NCBI GenBank assembly: GCA_028554755.1
Contig: JAPTOF010000006.1
Span: 6,008,501-6,072,500 of the forward strand
DNA length: 64,000 nucleotides
From: Cordia subcordata
Taxonomy: Eukaryota; Streptophyta; Magnoliopsida; Boraginales; Cordiaceae
Reading direction: 5' to 3'
The position numbers and the translations under genes were made by a program. How positions within the stretch are numbered: the stretch's first letter is position 1; each line of letters begins with the position of its first letter. Of this stretch, positions 12,431 to 34,597 are shown in pieces. The notes beneath the pieces were generated by a model. It was not told where the DNA came from, searched no databases, and saw nothing but the letters and a program-made list of their open reading frames with translations.

Positions 12431-12937
12431 GCCGCCCAAAACCTGGAATTGACATTCAAAATGGAAATCAACACGGGGTCCTGACAATCCAAAAAAGATA
12501 GACACGAATATATATATCTAATGGAATTGTCTTTATATGATTGCCAATAAGATTAGAAAAAAATTTATATTAGAAAAGTCCACCAAAATAATTTAAACGG
12601 AGTTATTTGAAGAATGAACCTTGAGTGAAGCATCTCAAAATATGGGGCAAAAGATGAAGTGCTTTGACTTTATTTCTTAAGGATCCACCATAAGTTGGGT
12701 TTGAGAACTGTGTGATAGGTGATTATCTAACATGATTCAAAAGCACTTTTGGTTTATATTGGTGAATGAAGGCCTCCTTCCTATCAAGCAAAAAGGAAGC
12801 GGATCTTCCCATTGCGGAGTCATCATTGACTCTATTTATTACCCCTTAATAGTTTCCACAATATCATTAAAATTGCAATTCTACCATCACAAACGTCTCG
12901 ACAATGTCAAATTTCTATTTTTCTTTATGCAATTCTT

Positions 12938-13560
12938 TTTTTTTTTTTGGTCAAATACAAACTCGATTAAGAGACAAACGAGTATAGGATAGGACTAGAA
13001 ACTAGTCCAACAAGACCATAGTATGACACATGAGATTCAAAAGCTTGAACAATAAAGACAAACAATCGCCGTATTCCATGATCGAAGGAAGATTCACTCA
13101 TCCTCGAAGCAGAACGTGGCTTACACCCGCCGGGACATCTCTAAAGGTACTAAGAAAGTGGCAACCATAAACAAGCCATAACAAAGTAAAAACAAAACTC
13201 ACCAACATGGAAGTGAAACCAATCCCAAATCGTTCTTTTGAAAAGATTTTGAAGAAACAAAACCACCAACAATGGTGAAAGCAAACCCCCCAAAGAAGAT
13301 GGATGGCCAAGTACGCAAGAAAGTTGGTGAAGGATCAAACTTTCAGAGTATGAAAAAATAGCTATAATGCCCAATACAAATAACCAAAACGCTGGAACAC
13401 TGAGTCTTTATTCTAGATCCGACCACCCACTTCCCATAGACAAGATATTGGATACGTAAAATACTATAAACCATAAAGAAATGCATGAAACAAATAAGGC
13501 CGAAAGAAGAAAGAAAAAGAACAGGAAAAGGGGAAAATAGAAAGTGAAAGTGGCCCAACG
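12938..13560 (-). mobile_element. Possible LINE 3' remnant
   Basis: It starts with a T-run followed by GGTCAAATACAAACTCG, which looks like the reverse complement of a LINE 3' end with poly-A. The following ~600 bp is less AT-rich than its surroundings but has no readable reverse-transcriptase motif. The assignment rests on general resemblance to other LINE ends in this window and is tentative. Confidence 0.3.
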
Positions 13561-14039
13561 GAATAATTATACGGCCCAGTCCAGTATCACCACTAGCACA
13601 AGATTCACCCGGGCGCTATGTTATTCCAGCGTACGTTAAGAAACTCCGGTCGCACAATTCTATCTTGCGCACCTCATTTTTAACAAAACCTAGGACACAA
13701 ACACCCTATCAACCACCCTTCCCTTCTCGCCTTTCCAGTGCCTTTGAAGAACAAATCATCACTAGAATTCAACCTTTTTCAGGTTTTTACTGTTCATGAT
13801 TTGATATATTTTCCTTCATTTTTTTAATTAATTTGTCTACTTTTAATGTAATTTTAATCAGGGGGAAAATGTTAAAAAACCCTTTTGATTAATACTCTCA
13901 AATAATTCATATTTGGTGTTTCTTGTTAATGGTCTGTGCCAAAAGTAGAATTTGTTGAGTCCATATAGTTTAGTTGTTTTCTGTGCATTGTTGAGTTGAA
14001 CATTGTGTGTGCTGTGTTTATGAATCTTGTGTTGTTGTA
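13561..14039 (+). promoter_or_regulatory. 5' region of the ELF6-type gene
   Basis: About 480 bp between the possible LINE remnant and the ATG. It should hold the core promoter and 5' UTR. A CTTTTTCAG/GTTTTTAC sequence near 13770-13790 could act in a leader intron, but nothing confirms this. Confidence 0.35.
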
Positions 14040-25401
<11,362 letters not shown>

Positions 25402-26793
25402 TTCTTAAATCTTTTTTAAAGCCTTTTTTTATTTTGGATGGAGATTTTGGACAATGACATTCTGAGAGAGAATACTACTACTACTATCACGGTTCGGTTG
25501 AGATTTATATAGCCGAACCCACCTTCAATTTGGGCGCATCCCATTGTATTTTCGTAATCTGAATGGTTTATATTTTGTTCAAATTAGCATCTAAACAATC
25601 TAATTTTACTTCTCAGTGTTACACTTCCATTATGAATGTGATTATTCAGTTGATTTTGGTTTCATACTCTGATGATACTGATGTTGTTTCTTGGATTATT
25701 GGTTTGATATTTCTCTTGCCATGATTCAAATCAAATTCATCGTAAACAAATGTTTGATTAAGCATGTATTAAGGAGTTCTTTCTGATCGCGTGTGAGAGT
25801 GGAATGATATATATATTACTATTTCAGCATTTCTTTTTGGTAGTTTTCCTAAAGATGTTTGGATGAATAGTGCCGTCATCATATTTATATAGTGTCCATT
25901 TTATATACTAAGGTAGGTAAATTTGATGCCGAGAAATGAGAGATATGGTTGGACATTGATTTGTGTCGCCGTGAGAATGTCGTATATGGTATTAAATTAG
26001 TTCTGTACGGTTTATATGCCTAATAAATATGTTAGGCATTCTTGAAACCTTACCTACATTTATATAGTTGGAGAAGAAAACTTCCCTTTGATTTGGTGTT
26101 GGTGTTGCTGTTGATGAGATGAAGTGAGGGTGAGAGGCAGAGACGTGAGGACTTTTTTGTTGGTTAGAGATAGGGAGACACACAGAGGTAACTATAGCAT
26201 TGAAAGTGGAGAAGGAAGAGGGTGAAGAATGTGCTAAGATAGGAAATATGAATAGGCGAGGACGATGCTTCAAACCTGACCGTTTGAGAACCGCAGAAGG
26301 ACCAAGTGAAGGAGAAAACAGTAGAGAAAACCTAGTGAGAGAGGCCTATGAGTATGCTTGAGTTATCATCATCCCGGGTGAGAGTCAGAGATGTGTTAAT
26401 CTTTTGTTGGGTAAGTAGTATCGATCCTTTTTCTGTCATTAATATCTGTCATCCATGTCAACATTTATAGGTCTGGATCAAAGGGTTTTGAGAGGATGGA
26501 AGAATTTTGCCATTGGCATGCAAAAACTTCCTTTGTAGTAGAATTGCCAAGAAAGATGCAGTAAATAATTACATAACCTATAACAACATCTATGGCAGTT
26601 GTATAAAGGCTGCCAAGCAAAAGGCTAATAATACAGGAGCTGCTTTGAGATCAGCTGGAGGCTCTCAATGCCTTACCAGAACAAAGAAATCTAATGCTGT
26701 GCACTAATACATATACATCACTGCAGAAACTAGGACCCAAGATAATATATTGGTCTTAGCTCAAACATGATGATGACTAATGGCTCATTTGGA
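25402..26793. other. Intergenic spacer between convergent genes
   Basis: No gene is recognised. Two diverged copies of a GTGAGAG-CAGAGA-GTG...TTTTGTTGG segment occur near 26127-26164 and 26377-26411, about 250 bp apart. The short open frame at 26507-26707 shows no family signature. Both flanking 3' UTRs should fall in this spacer. Confidence 0.45.
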
Positions 26794-27003
26794 TCAAGGG
26801 CTTGCATGCCCTCCCTGGATTTGATGGCAATATTGCTCGCAAGCAGTCTCGCATGCGGTGGTGGTTGCGCCATCGACCTGCATGCATGTGGGCATGCAGT
26901 CCTTTGCGCAATCGGAAGTTGCAGTGTTCATCCTTGTACTAATTAGTATTACAATCACTACACACATCAACTGCAGTGCTGCTATGTTTTTGTCGGCAGC
27001 CAT
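26794..27003 (-). CDS. Small secreted six-cysteine peptide, Ole e 6-like
   Basis: 69 residues from an ATG at 27003. Residues 1 to about 28 form a signal peptide (hydrophobic core LMCVVIVILI). The mature part carries C32-x3-C36-x3-C40-x10-C51-x3-C55-x3-C59, ending in a His/Gly tail. Two C-x3-C-x3-C triplets match the spacing of the Ole e 6 pollen-peptide family, which forms a helical hairpin held by three disulfides; its role is not established. A TATA motif on the same strand lies about 85 bp upstream. The gene is very short, so the call rests on signal peptide, cysteine pattern and promoter agreement. Other cysteine-rich peptide families remain possible. Confidence 0.72.
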   Translation of the reverse strand: MAADKNIAALQLMCVVIVILISTRMNTATSDCAKDCMPTCMQVDGATTTACETACEQYCHQIQGGHASP

Positions 27004-27083
27004 GTTTATTTTCTTTGCTTTCTGCAGAACTTAATGATATGAATATTTGAATAAGTTGACCAAAAGTTGCCTTCTCTCTCCCC

Positions 27084-27096
27084 GTATATAAATAAC
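27084..27096 (-). promoter_or_regulatory. TATA box of the small cysteine-rich gene
   Basis: Reads GTTATTTATATAC on the minus strand, 80-93 bp upstream of the ATG. This predicts a leader of about 50-60 nt. Pyrimidine-rich sequence follows it on the plus-strand left side. Confidence 0.5.
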
Positions 27097-27206
27097 ATGG
27101 GCGACCATGATTTTGAGCCATTGTTACAGGTTTAGAGTGTTTCAAGGAGAACTAGAGGTTAGAGAGATTTTCTCTCAGAGATTGGGAGGTAGGATAATTT
27201 TGTCTA

Positions 27207-28050
27207 TAACTTGTTTGGGTTGTTTCTTTAAACGATATTTTGTATCTAATTTTTGGAAAAAGAAGTGGTTTTTGTAGGGATAGTAATGGGACGGGTACCT
27301 TGTTCATGAAGGTATCCCAAACCCGCTACTCAGATAACATTCCAATTCTCGTTTCTGTTCCAAACCCGGACAAAAATTAAATGGGAATTCCATTCCCGGA
27401 ATGTCCCAAATCTGCTGGTACTCGGAACTTTCCAACCCTGGTTAAAAAAATTTAAAATTTAAATAAAAAATTTTAAAAAGAAACATATCAAATCTAAATT
27501 TAAGATATGGTCTCAACTCCTGAAATCAAATTAAATCACTAAATTTTAAAAAATTAACCATTTAAATAAAATTTTCTTAAAAAATCTAAACAATATCCTT
27601 AAAATACATTAAAATGATAAAATTTTTAAGAGTAAAAGGTTAAGGATTCAAACCTTATTATTATTAGAAGGTAAAAATCTTCTCTTAATTTTTAGTATAT
27701 AATATGTACTTATGTAAAATTATAATTAATTAATAAATATAAAACACCTTTATACACACACATATATATATATATATGTATAACCGGGTTCAGGAATGTA
27801 GGTATTCGGGCTGAGGGTCAATCACAGTTCCGTTCCAAACCTTAACATGTATTTTTAATCATTCTGGGTTTTTAACGGAATGGATTTTATCGGATCGGTC
27901 AATGCCGAGTACCCTAAGTCACTTGTCCCATTGTCATCCCTAGGTTTTTGAAACGAAAGTCAATCTAAATATTTATTTTAAAATAAATATATTTTTTTCA
28001 TGATTTTTTTAAAATAAATTTTCATGGAGAAAAGCAACCCAAAAGGGCCC
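27207..28050. repeat. MITE, Tourist-like family A (copy 4), split by a hAT insertion
   Basis: The left piece (about 27207-27274) starts TTGTTTGGGTTGTTTC. The right piece (27943-28050) ends AAAGCAACCCAAAAGGGCCC, its reverse complement in outline, then TTA. Removing the nested element and one copy of its duplication leaves about 170 bp, the usual family length. The inner ends are GGTTTTTG on both sides. Confidence 0.65.
27275..27942. mobile_element. Non-autonomous hAT element, 668 bp, 8-bp target duplication
   Basis: Ends are TAGGGATAGTAATGGGAC and GTCCCATTGTCATCCCTA, imperfect inverted repeats. The flanking octamer GGTTTTTG is identical at 27267-27274 and 27943-27950, diagnostic of hAT transposition. 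The interior has (TA)n and AT-rich filler and no transposase reading frame. Internal GGGTACC / GTACC and CCGGGTTC-like motifs recur in both halves. Confidence 0.85.
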
Positions 28051-28549
28051 TTAATATCTAACAACTCCGTCCAATTCTTTTACCATAATTTCAAATTTTA
28101 ACAATTAAGAGTTCAAATTTGTAACTTTGAAAAACAAGCCTTTTATGAAGATGATTAGAAACTTTGAAAGTAACAAAATGCGATTAGAAAGAGGATTATT
28201 GAACTTTAGTTATACGCTTTGTTATATCAATTTTGTTACAGATACAATTGTATCCATTAAAAGTCAAGTATATGACTCCATGTATGTAAACGTTTACCAT
28301 TTTTAGTTATTTACACAATACATATAATTTAATTTTTGAAAGAAAGAATGATTGAAACGGTAAATTTAGTATGAGAATAGTTGTAGATGACAAATTTTTA
28401 TAGTAATAGAAATATTAATCTAATGTTAATTGGTGCATTGTCATACTTGTGATTGTATATCCAGTAAATTAGGTTATATATAGGGCCACCTGACATAAAG
28501 GGAATCAAATTTCAAATTCTATGAATTTCAACTTTTAAGCTAAGTAATT
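28051..28549. other. AT-rich spacer left of the LINE relic
   Basis: No gene or structured repeat is recognised between the split MITE and the T-run that starts the LINE relic. Confidence 0.45.
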
Positions 28550-30485
28550 TTTTTTTGTTAGGTAAGCAAGATGATGTGTATTGATATTCACAAAAATTAT
28601 ACAAAAGTTTTACAAAAAGGAGGGGAACAACACTGCTCAACAGTGCACAAAAAGCCAAAAGTCAAGGCCTAAGTATATCAACATCAATGTTTCAAGCTCT
28701 GCAAATACGCCTATTGAAAATGTTGTCACGAAATTTACCAATTTTATACACTTTCATTTTAACGTGAAAAGAAATATTTTCCCAAAGGCAGTCTTCACTT
28801 TGAGCTTCATTTCTAAAAATTCTACGGTTTCTGTCAATTCAAATATGGTAAATTGTGGCTTCAAAGCAAAGTTTAATAACAAAAGATTTCAGTGTATTGG
28901 CCTTTTATTTGTTGCTGATCCAGAAGGAGAAGCCATCCCATTCAGTAATCTAATAGGGGTCACGAGTAAGCTTCATGCCTCGCTCCCAAATACGGCGAGT
29001 AAAGCAAGATTCAAAAAACAAATGATTTTGAGTTTCAGTACATTGCCTACAGAACACGCATATTGGATCAATGTGAATCCCTCAGCTAATCAACCGCATT
29101 TTCGTAGGAAGTCTGTCTAGCCAAGTAATCAATGAATGAAAAGATAGCATGACTCCATGCCACTTTGGGATGCTTAGTTTGGACAAGTTCCCAGGCTGTG
29201 TGAGAGCAAAAAATACCAGATGGGGATCCAAGCCAAATGACTCGATCTTCCCTGTTAGAAGGGCTCACAAAGTTGTTCAGATCCCTTACAATACAGGAGA
29301 AAAGCTCATTTTCAGGCCAACACAAATCACCCTCCACAATATAATCAGCAACTTTATCATTCATGTTTTCGCCGCTTTCTGAAATAGTCTTCTCGCCAAA
29401 AGAATCTGTAAGTCTTCCAATTGGGTGCCACAAATTAGCCAAAATGGGGTATTCCAGCCATTCCCAATACTATGAAAAATATAGTCAGCCATGTGTTCTC
29501 GTACCTTGAGGATGAATCTCCAATACCAAGTACAATCTGAAGCTGTATGGATGTCCCAAATGGTGCTATTTTTAATGCGACAAGACTTTACCCAACGGAC
29601 CCAAATGGATGGGCAGTCGTCCAGAATTCTCCAAACACGATCGAGAGCAGCGACTTTATTAATATCAGAGATGCAACGGATGTCTAGGCCACCCTCAGAC
29701 AGTGGTTTACAAACTTCACTCCAAGCCACTTTGGTTTTTCGGGTAGATGAGTCTCCAGACCAAAGAAAGCAAGTCATCTGGCTTTCAATTTCCTTGACGA
29801 CTCCTTTTGGCAAGAGGAACATCCTCGACCAATAGGCATGAATGTTTGTCAACATAGATTTGATAAGTTGAACTCTTTTAAGCAAAGTTGAGCCATTTTG
29901 GAGGACCATCTTTCAATTTTTCCCAAAATCTTTTTGATGAGAGGTTCACAATCAGTAACCTTCAGACGCCCAATGATGAGAGGAACACCAAGATACCGAA
30001 CCGGGAGAGTTCCCGCTTTAAATCCCAAGACGTTGGCAATAGAGTACTTCAGACTCTCATTGCAACTATCAAAGAAAATCCCAGATTTCTCTTTACTCAC
30101 CGTTATCCAGAGATGCTTTGAAAAAGTTGCAAGCCATCACTAATGAGACAAATGGAGTTCAAATCCGTCTAGGAAAAGATAAGGATGTTGTCCGCAAAGC
30201 ACAGATGTGTCAGTTTGAGTTTTTGGCATTTTGGATGCAACTCAAAACTTTTTATTTTTGGAAGCAACATCAAGGATACCAGTGAACACCTCCATAGCTA
30301 GGACAAAAAGATAGGGAGATATTAGGTCTCCTTTGCCTTCAAAATAACCACGTAAGCCGCCATTTGGAGCCACAGAATACATAGGAGAAGTGATACACTT
30401 TTCAGTCCATTTAATAAAGATATTTGGAAAATTGTAGGCTTTGAGAGTTGCGATTAAAAAATTCCAATCCACTGAATCATAAGCA
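28550..30485 (-). mobile_element. LINE (L1-type) ORF2 relic, 5'-truncated, defective
   Basis: Minus-strand pieces in order are: RT start AYDSVDWNFL (about 30460), a damaged SPYLFVLAMEVF block (30270-30320), the catalytic box LTHLCFADNILIFS (about 30180-30220), PVRYLGVPLIIGRLK (about 29980), the post-RT segment (29909-29361), and zf-RVT with CVFCRQCTETQNHLFFESC (about 29000-29070). The catalytic FADD reads FADN. Frameshifts, stops and a deletion before ISPYLF show it is dead. A T-run at 28550-28557 fits the 3' poly-A. The 5' end stops inside an F-box/LRR pseudogene, as expected of a 5'-truncated insertion. Confidence 0.85.
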
Positions 30486-31098
30486 AATGAGGCAAGTTTT
30501 GCAGCTGATGAAATCTCAACATAGCTGAGTGATGCTGCAAAACCAGCAAGCCTGAGATGAGACACGCTTCGCGCGCATCGTCCAACACAAGTGTTGCAAG
30601 TGTGGGCAATTGGACAAGAAATATGTCAAATACACTTTGAATCTCAAACAAGTCAAGCCATCGTAATTCGAATGAGGGAGTGGCAAATCAAACAACCAAG
30701 CCGGAAAAGTGTAGACATTGCCCTGAGTAGAACTATAAAGATGGGATTTATATTCCAACTCAAGCCTTTGAACCTTTTTGCTCTATGCGAAATCTACCCA
30801 TCTATCGATATCATCAGTGGAGTGAATATCGAAATCGAAAACAACTCTTAGTCCTTTGTATGGTTTTGCCCCGACGTGAATTCAAGACTTGGTTCACCCT
30901 GTATCGTATTTTGCATGCTTCCTTGCGAGTCTTTACGGGGTGGCCCCAGCTGCCTGTAAGCGCCATGGCTTCGGTTGCGTAAAATTTCTACAGATTTCTC
31001 CACTTGTGTGAGAGGACACCCGCCCTCACTGCCTCTTCCACTCCGAAACGCGACGGAATTTGGACTAGAATTTCGTCTGGCATTTTGCTAATCCGGTC
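30486..31098 (-). pseudogene. F-box/LRR (FBD-type) gene fragment, disrupted
   Basis: The minus strand after a CAG acceptor at 31099-31101 encodes DRISKMPDEILVQIPSRFG and VLSHKWRNL, a classic plant F-box. The tryptophan codon expected after KWRNL is a stop (30988-30990). After a frame shift the LRR part continues (KVQRLELEYKSHLYSS, TFPAWLFDLP, LTCLRFKVYL, LSNCPHLQHL, LRLAGFAASLSYVEIS), with another stop at 30783-30785. The frame then runs into LINE reverse-transcriptase sequence at about 30485, so the remaining LRRs and any FBD are lost or displaced. No first exon was recognised upstream. Family members act as substrate receptors of SCF ubiquitin ligases; this copy cannot encode one. Confidence 0.75.
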
Positions 31099-31430
31099 CT
31101 GCAAATTAAACAGTAAACTATATTTTCTATATCTATATCTATATATACATATTACATATACACGACGAATGCATGTAGTCATATACGTAAAATCATGATA
31201 GCATGTTAATAATAATATATATGGTTCGTTTGAATTAATTGCGAAAAAATTATACGTCATTAAGAAAAAAAAGTCAATTCAAACGGATCTATAAATGATG
31301 GACAAAAAGTTGACAAAAGAATGAAACTAATGATAAATGAACCACCGGGGGTTTAAAGTGCTTTGCCTCCTGATGACATTCATTTGATGTGTTAAAATAG
31401 GCTTTTTTCCTCCATGAAATCTTACATATA

Positions 31431-31648
31431 GGGCTCGTTTGAAATGGCTTTTTTTTTAAGTATTTTTTTAACAGTTTTTTTTTAAAAAGCTGAAAATTCT
31501 GACTTCTAAAAAAAGCTGTATTTAAGTTTTTTTTTTCAGAGTTTTAATTTTTTTGGAAGTCAAATTAAATAATTATTACAAATTTAATGTAACTTTTTCA
31601 GGAAAAAAAATATTTTTTTCTTGAAAGAAAGCCGATCTAAACAGGCCC
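31431..31648. repeat. MITE, Tourist-like family A (copy 5), ATA target
   Basis: Left end GGGCTCGTTTGAAATGGC, right end GCCGATCTAAACAGGCCC. ATA flanks both sides (31428-31430 and 31649-31651), consistent with a 3-bp duplication. 218 bp with T-rich and A-rich arms. Confidence 0.75.
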
Positions 31649-31789
31649 ATAATAGATCTCACCACAATAACTTCCAAATCTAAACAACAAATAATAACAA
31701 AGAGACACAAGAATTACAATGAGGGTTGTAATCCCATGCTCGGCAAATGTTAGTTTTTTTTTTTTTGGTCTTCTAAAATACTTCTTTTA

Positions 31790-32310
31790 GTTTTTTAAGC
31801 GGTGGAAATTACCCAACCAACCTCGGGCCTTACATCTACTATTAAGGCCATAGTGGATGTTTCAAGCCCACCACCCAGCCCAAAACGTTATCACACTAAC
31901 CAAGACCCAAACACTGCATTTAACCGAAACCCAGAACCCAAACTCAATACCTGATTATACTCTCAAAAGGAAATCAAGTCTAGTGGATGAATCATGACCG
32001 TGCAATCAAAGCGTGATTGATGGCTTAGATGGCTGGTTTGTCATGTACGCAATGGAGGATAGTTCTCTGGCCATTTGGGCTTGGGAATGGTTGCTCGGTT
32101 GTCTGATAGACTTCCAAAGTCTTGATTGATAATTTCGGAAATGGTAGACAATCTAAGGAATTTTGGACAGAGAAAGAGCTTCGTACAATTTCTGATGGGC
32201 AAACATCAACACCAGTTGGTGAGACTGTCGACAGGCAGACTCGACAAAACCAATGAGTCTTTTATGTTGGAATTGTAGGGGTTTGTGCATATTTGATTAT
32301 GTTGACTGAG
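31790..32310 (+). mobile_element. Possible LINE 5' fragment (ORF1 end / ORF2 start)
   Basis: At about 32254-32285 the plus strand reads MSLLCWNCRGLC-like sequence, the opening of the APE endonuclease of plant LINE ORF2 (usual core SWNCRGLG). The preceding ~400 bp is less AT-rich, as in an ORF1 C-terminal region, but is not openly readable. The frame stops within about 20 codons. Orientation is opposite to the neighbouring LINE relic, so it is a separate event. Confidence 0.45.
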
Positions 32311-32350
32311 TATTTGATTAAGCACACGTGAGGATGGATGCCCTAGTCTA

Positions 32351-33860
32351 TCATGTCAATGAGAAGCCATACCCTTTGACTCCAACATTAACTTGTTTCA
32401 CTTGACTAGCATTCCACTCATAAACATGGTTCATGGTCGTTCCTTCCATGAGGGTTTCCCCCGTGTTGAGGTCCTTTATTGAAAAAGAGGAAGGAAAAAA
32501 TTCAATGGACACATTGTTAGTATGACACATTTGTTTAACTAATATTAGATTTTGTTGCATATTTGGAACACACACAATATTTGAAAGTGTTAATTGTCTA
32601 GAATTTGAAGAAATAATTGATTGACCCGTATGAGAAATAGCAACAGAGAATCCATCTCCAAGCACTACATCATCAGGCCTTTCATATGCCTGATGGACAG
32701 AAAGATTTTTAATGTCACTAGTGACATGGTGTGAGGCCCCAGTATCAAGAAGCCATGATGTTTGAGGTGCAGCTTGCATCGTATTTGCAGTAGGCTTTGT
32801 TGGAGGAAAGAACAACTTTTTGGCAGTGAAACATTGCCTTGCGGTGTGACCTTTCTTGTCACAAAACTAACATACAACCTGTTGCTTGTTGACAAAGGAA
32901 TTGGTGTTTGAATCGCCAATTGGAAGCTTTGCGACTGTTATTGTTGAATGATGCGCCTTGATTGTTATAGTTGTTCTTTAATTGTTGAGAGTTCTTTCTT
33001 CCTTGCAAGAAATTTCCAGAACTTTGGACATTAGTAGCATTAGCTGTAATGGGTCCAAGAACGCCAGTTGTTTGTTGCTCTTCTCGTTTAAGAAAAGCAT
33101 CGTATTTGACGAGTTTATCATGTAGCTCTTCAAAGGTAATCACTTTGTCGTGTGCATGAATAGTAGCAGCAAGGTCTTTGAAGGCAGGCCCAACACCATT
33201 TAATGTATGGGTGATAAGAAATTGCTGTGGTAGAGGTGCACCAAGCAATGAAAGCTCATCGGAAAGGTCATGAACATGAGCCAAGTATTCTTGAATTGGT
33301 TGATTTCCACGTGAGAGCAATGTAAGTCTCTCATTTAAACCCATTATGCATGAAGCAGATGGATTTGCATAGTGTTTCACAAGCTTTGACCATGCTTCAG
33401 CAGATGTTTTGCACGATCTTATGACAGGAACCACATTAATGCTTAGTGAGCCAATGATTCCTAATAACAAAAGCTTGTCTTGCCTTGTCCAGAAGATATA
33501 TTCTGGATTAGAAGCAACATTATCTCCTTCGCCAATTGTTGGGGAAGGACAAGAATTGCTTCCATCAATATAACCCAGCAGATCATAGCCATAAAGCAAG
33601 GCATCAAACTGAGTTTTCCAAGAATAATAATTGGTGGAGGTAAGTTTAAGTGGTAGCTGATTGGCAGCATTAATGCAAATGAGCTGTTTGGAGGAAATAG
33701 TGTCTGTAGACACAGTTTGTATTGACGAGAGGGAGGCTGCAAGAGTAGGATCAGTAGCTATAGTGTTTCTGATTGAAAAAAAAAAAAATAACGCAGAAGC
33801 TGAAGAAAAAAAAAAGGTTTGGATCAAGCTCATTAGAGCAAATATGCTCTAATTACCATA
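32351..33860 (-). mobile_element. Copia-type LTR retrotransposon relic: gag and protease start
   Basis: The minus-strand frame 33833-32859 encodes a UBN2/copia-type gag (NYYSWKTQFDALLYGYDLLG, HDLSDELSLLGAPLP). Next is a CCHC zinc knuckle (FCDKKGHTARQC, about 32850) with an in-frame stop between its first two cysteines. The frame 32815-32351 carries the protease LLDTGASHHVT and a pre-integrase segment. Integrase, reverse transcriptase and RNase H are absent. At 33847-33858 the minus strand reads TGGTAATTAGAG, close to the initiator-tRNA primer site of copia elements, which places the 5' LTR just to its right. Confidence 0.85.
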
Positions 33861-34080
33861 AAGAGATTCAGTTTGAGTAATGAAGAGATGATCTTATTAG
33901 CTCATTTGAGCATAGTATTTATAGTGTTACAACAGTTAAAATTTTGAATTTAAAATACAAGTATAACAATCCAATAGAAAAGGTCAATCAAATCAAAAAC
34001 AAATTAGCAGATTATCCCAAGTCTTTCAAAACATTTGGTTGACTAAGAGATGTTGCAGGAACTCCCCTGATAAGTGCCCA
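33859..34080 (-). repeat. Probable partial 5' LTR of the copia relic
   Basis: It lies directly upstream (minus sense) of the primer-site-like sequence and contains CTATAAATAC (33914-33923), a plausible LTR TATA box. No second LTR is present in the window, so the outer border is a guess. Confidence 0.4.
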
Positions 34081-34597
34081 AACAATTCAATATTTGAGGG
34101 ATATAGTGCATACTCTTATTTTTTGTATTCTATAGTAAATCTCTGATATCGTGCATACTACTTATTTTTAGTTTACTTTCAGTTGATTATTTAGATCACA
34201 TTATAGTGTTTACTTAATTTCATTTTCGTGTTCACTCGTGGATTTCCGCCCATATATTCCGTTATTTAATATTATATACTTGTCTTACTGGTAAATCAGG
34301 CCTTGGTGAAGTCATTCTTGATAACATACCGCATAGACCCTGCTTTATTGAGCATACTCTTTTATGGCTTACATAAGATTCAGTGAAACATATTTTGCGA
34401 GGATTTTTTTTAATTGAATGACATTCAAAATGGATGTTCTCATCAATATTACATTTCTTTAACATTCATCAAGATCTTGATTACAAGAGTGAACATAAAC
34501 CTTTTCTCTTACAGAGTTTTCACAAAGTAAAAGTTGAAAAAAAAAAAAAAGGAAAAACAAAGGAGAGAAATTAACATATTGTATCCACAATGATGTT

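Noticed and set aside
14007..14039. Upstream in-frame ATG (14007) as ELF6 start
   Set aside because: The 11 extra residues precede the conserved family start (VEVPEWLKRLPLAP); the ATG at 14040 gives the normal N-terminus.
26507..26707. 66-codon plus-strand frame near the small cysteine-rich gene
   Set aside because: No recognisable features, and its composition fits non-coding DNA.
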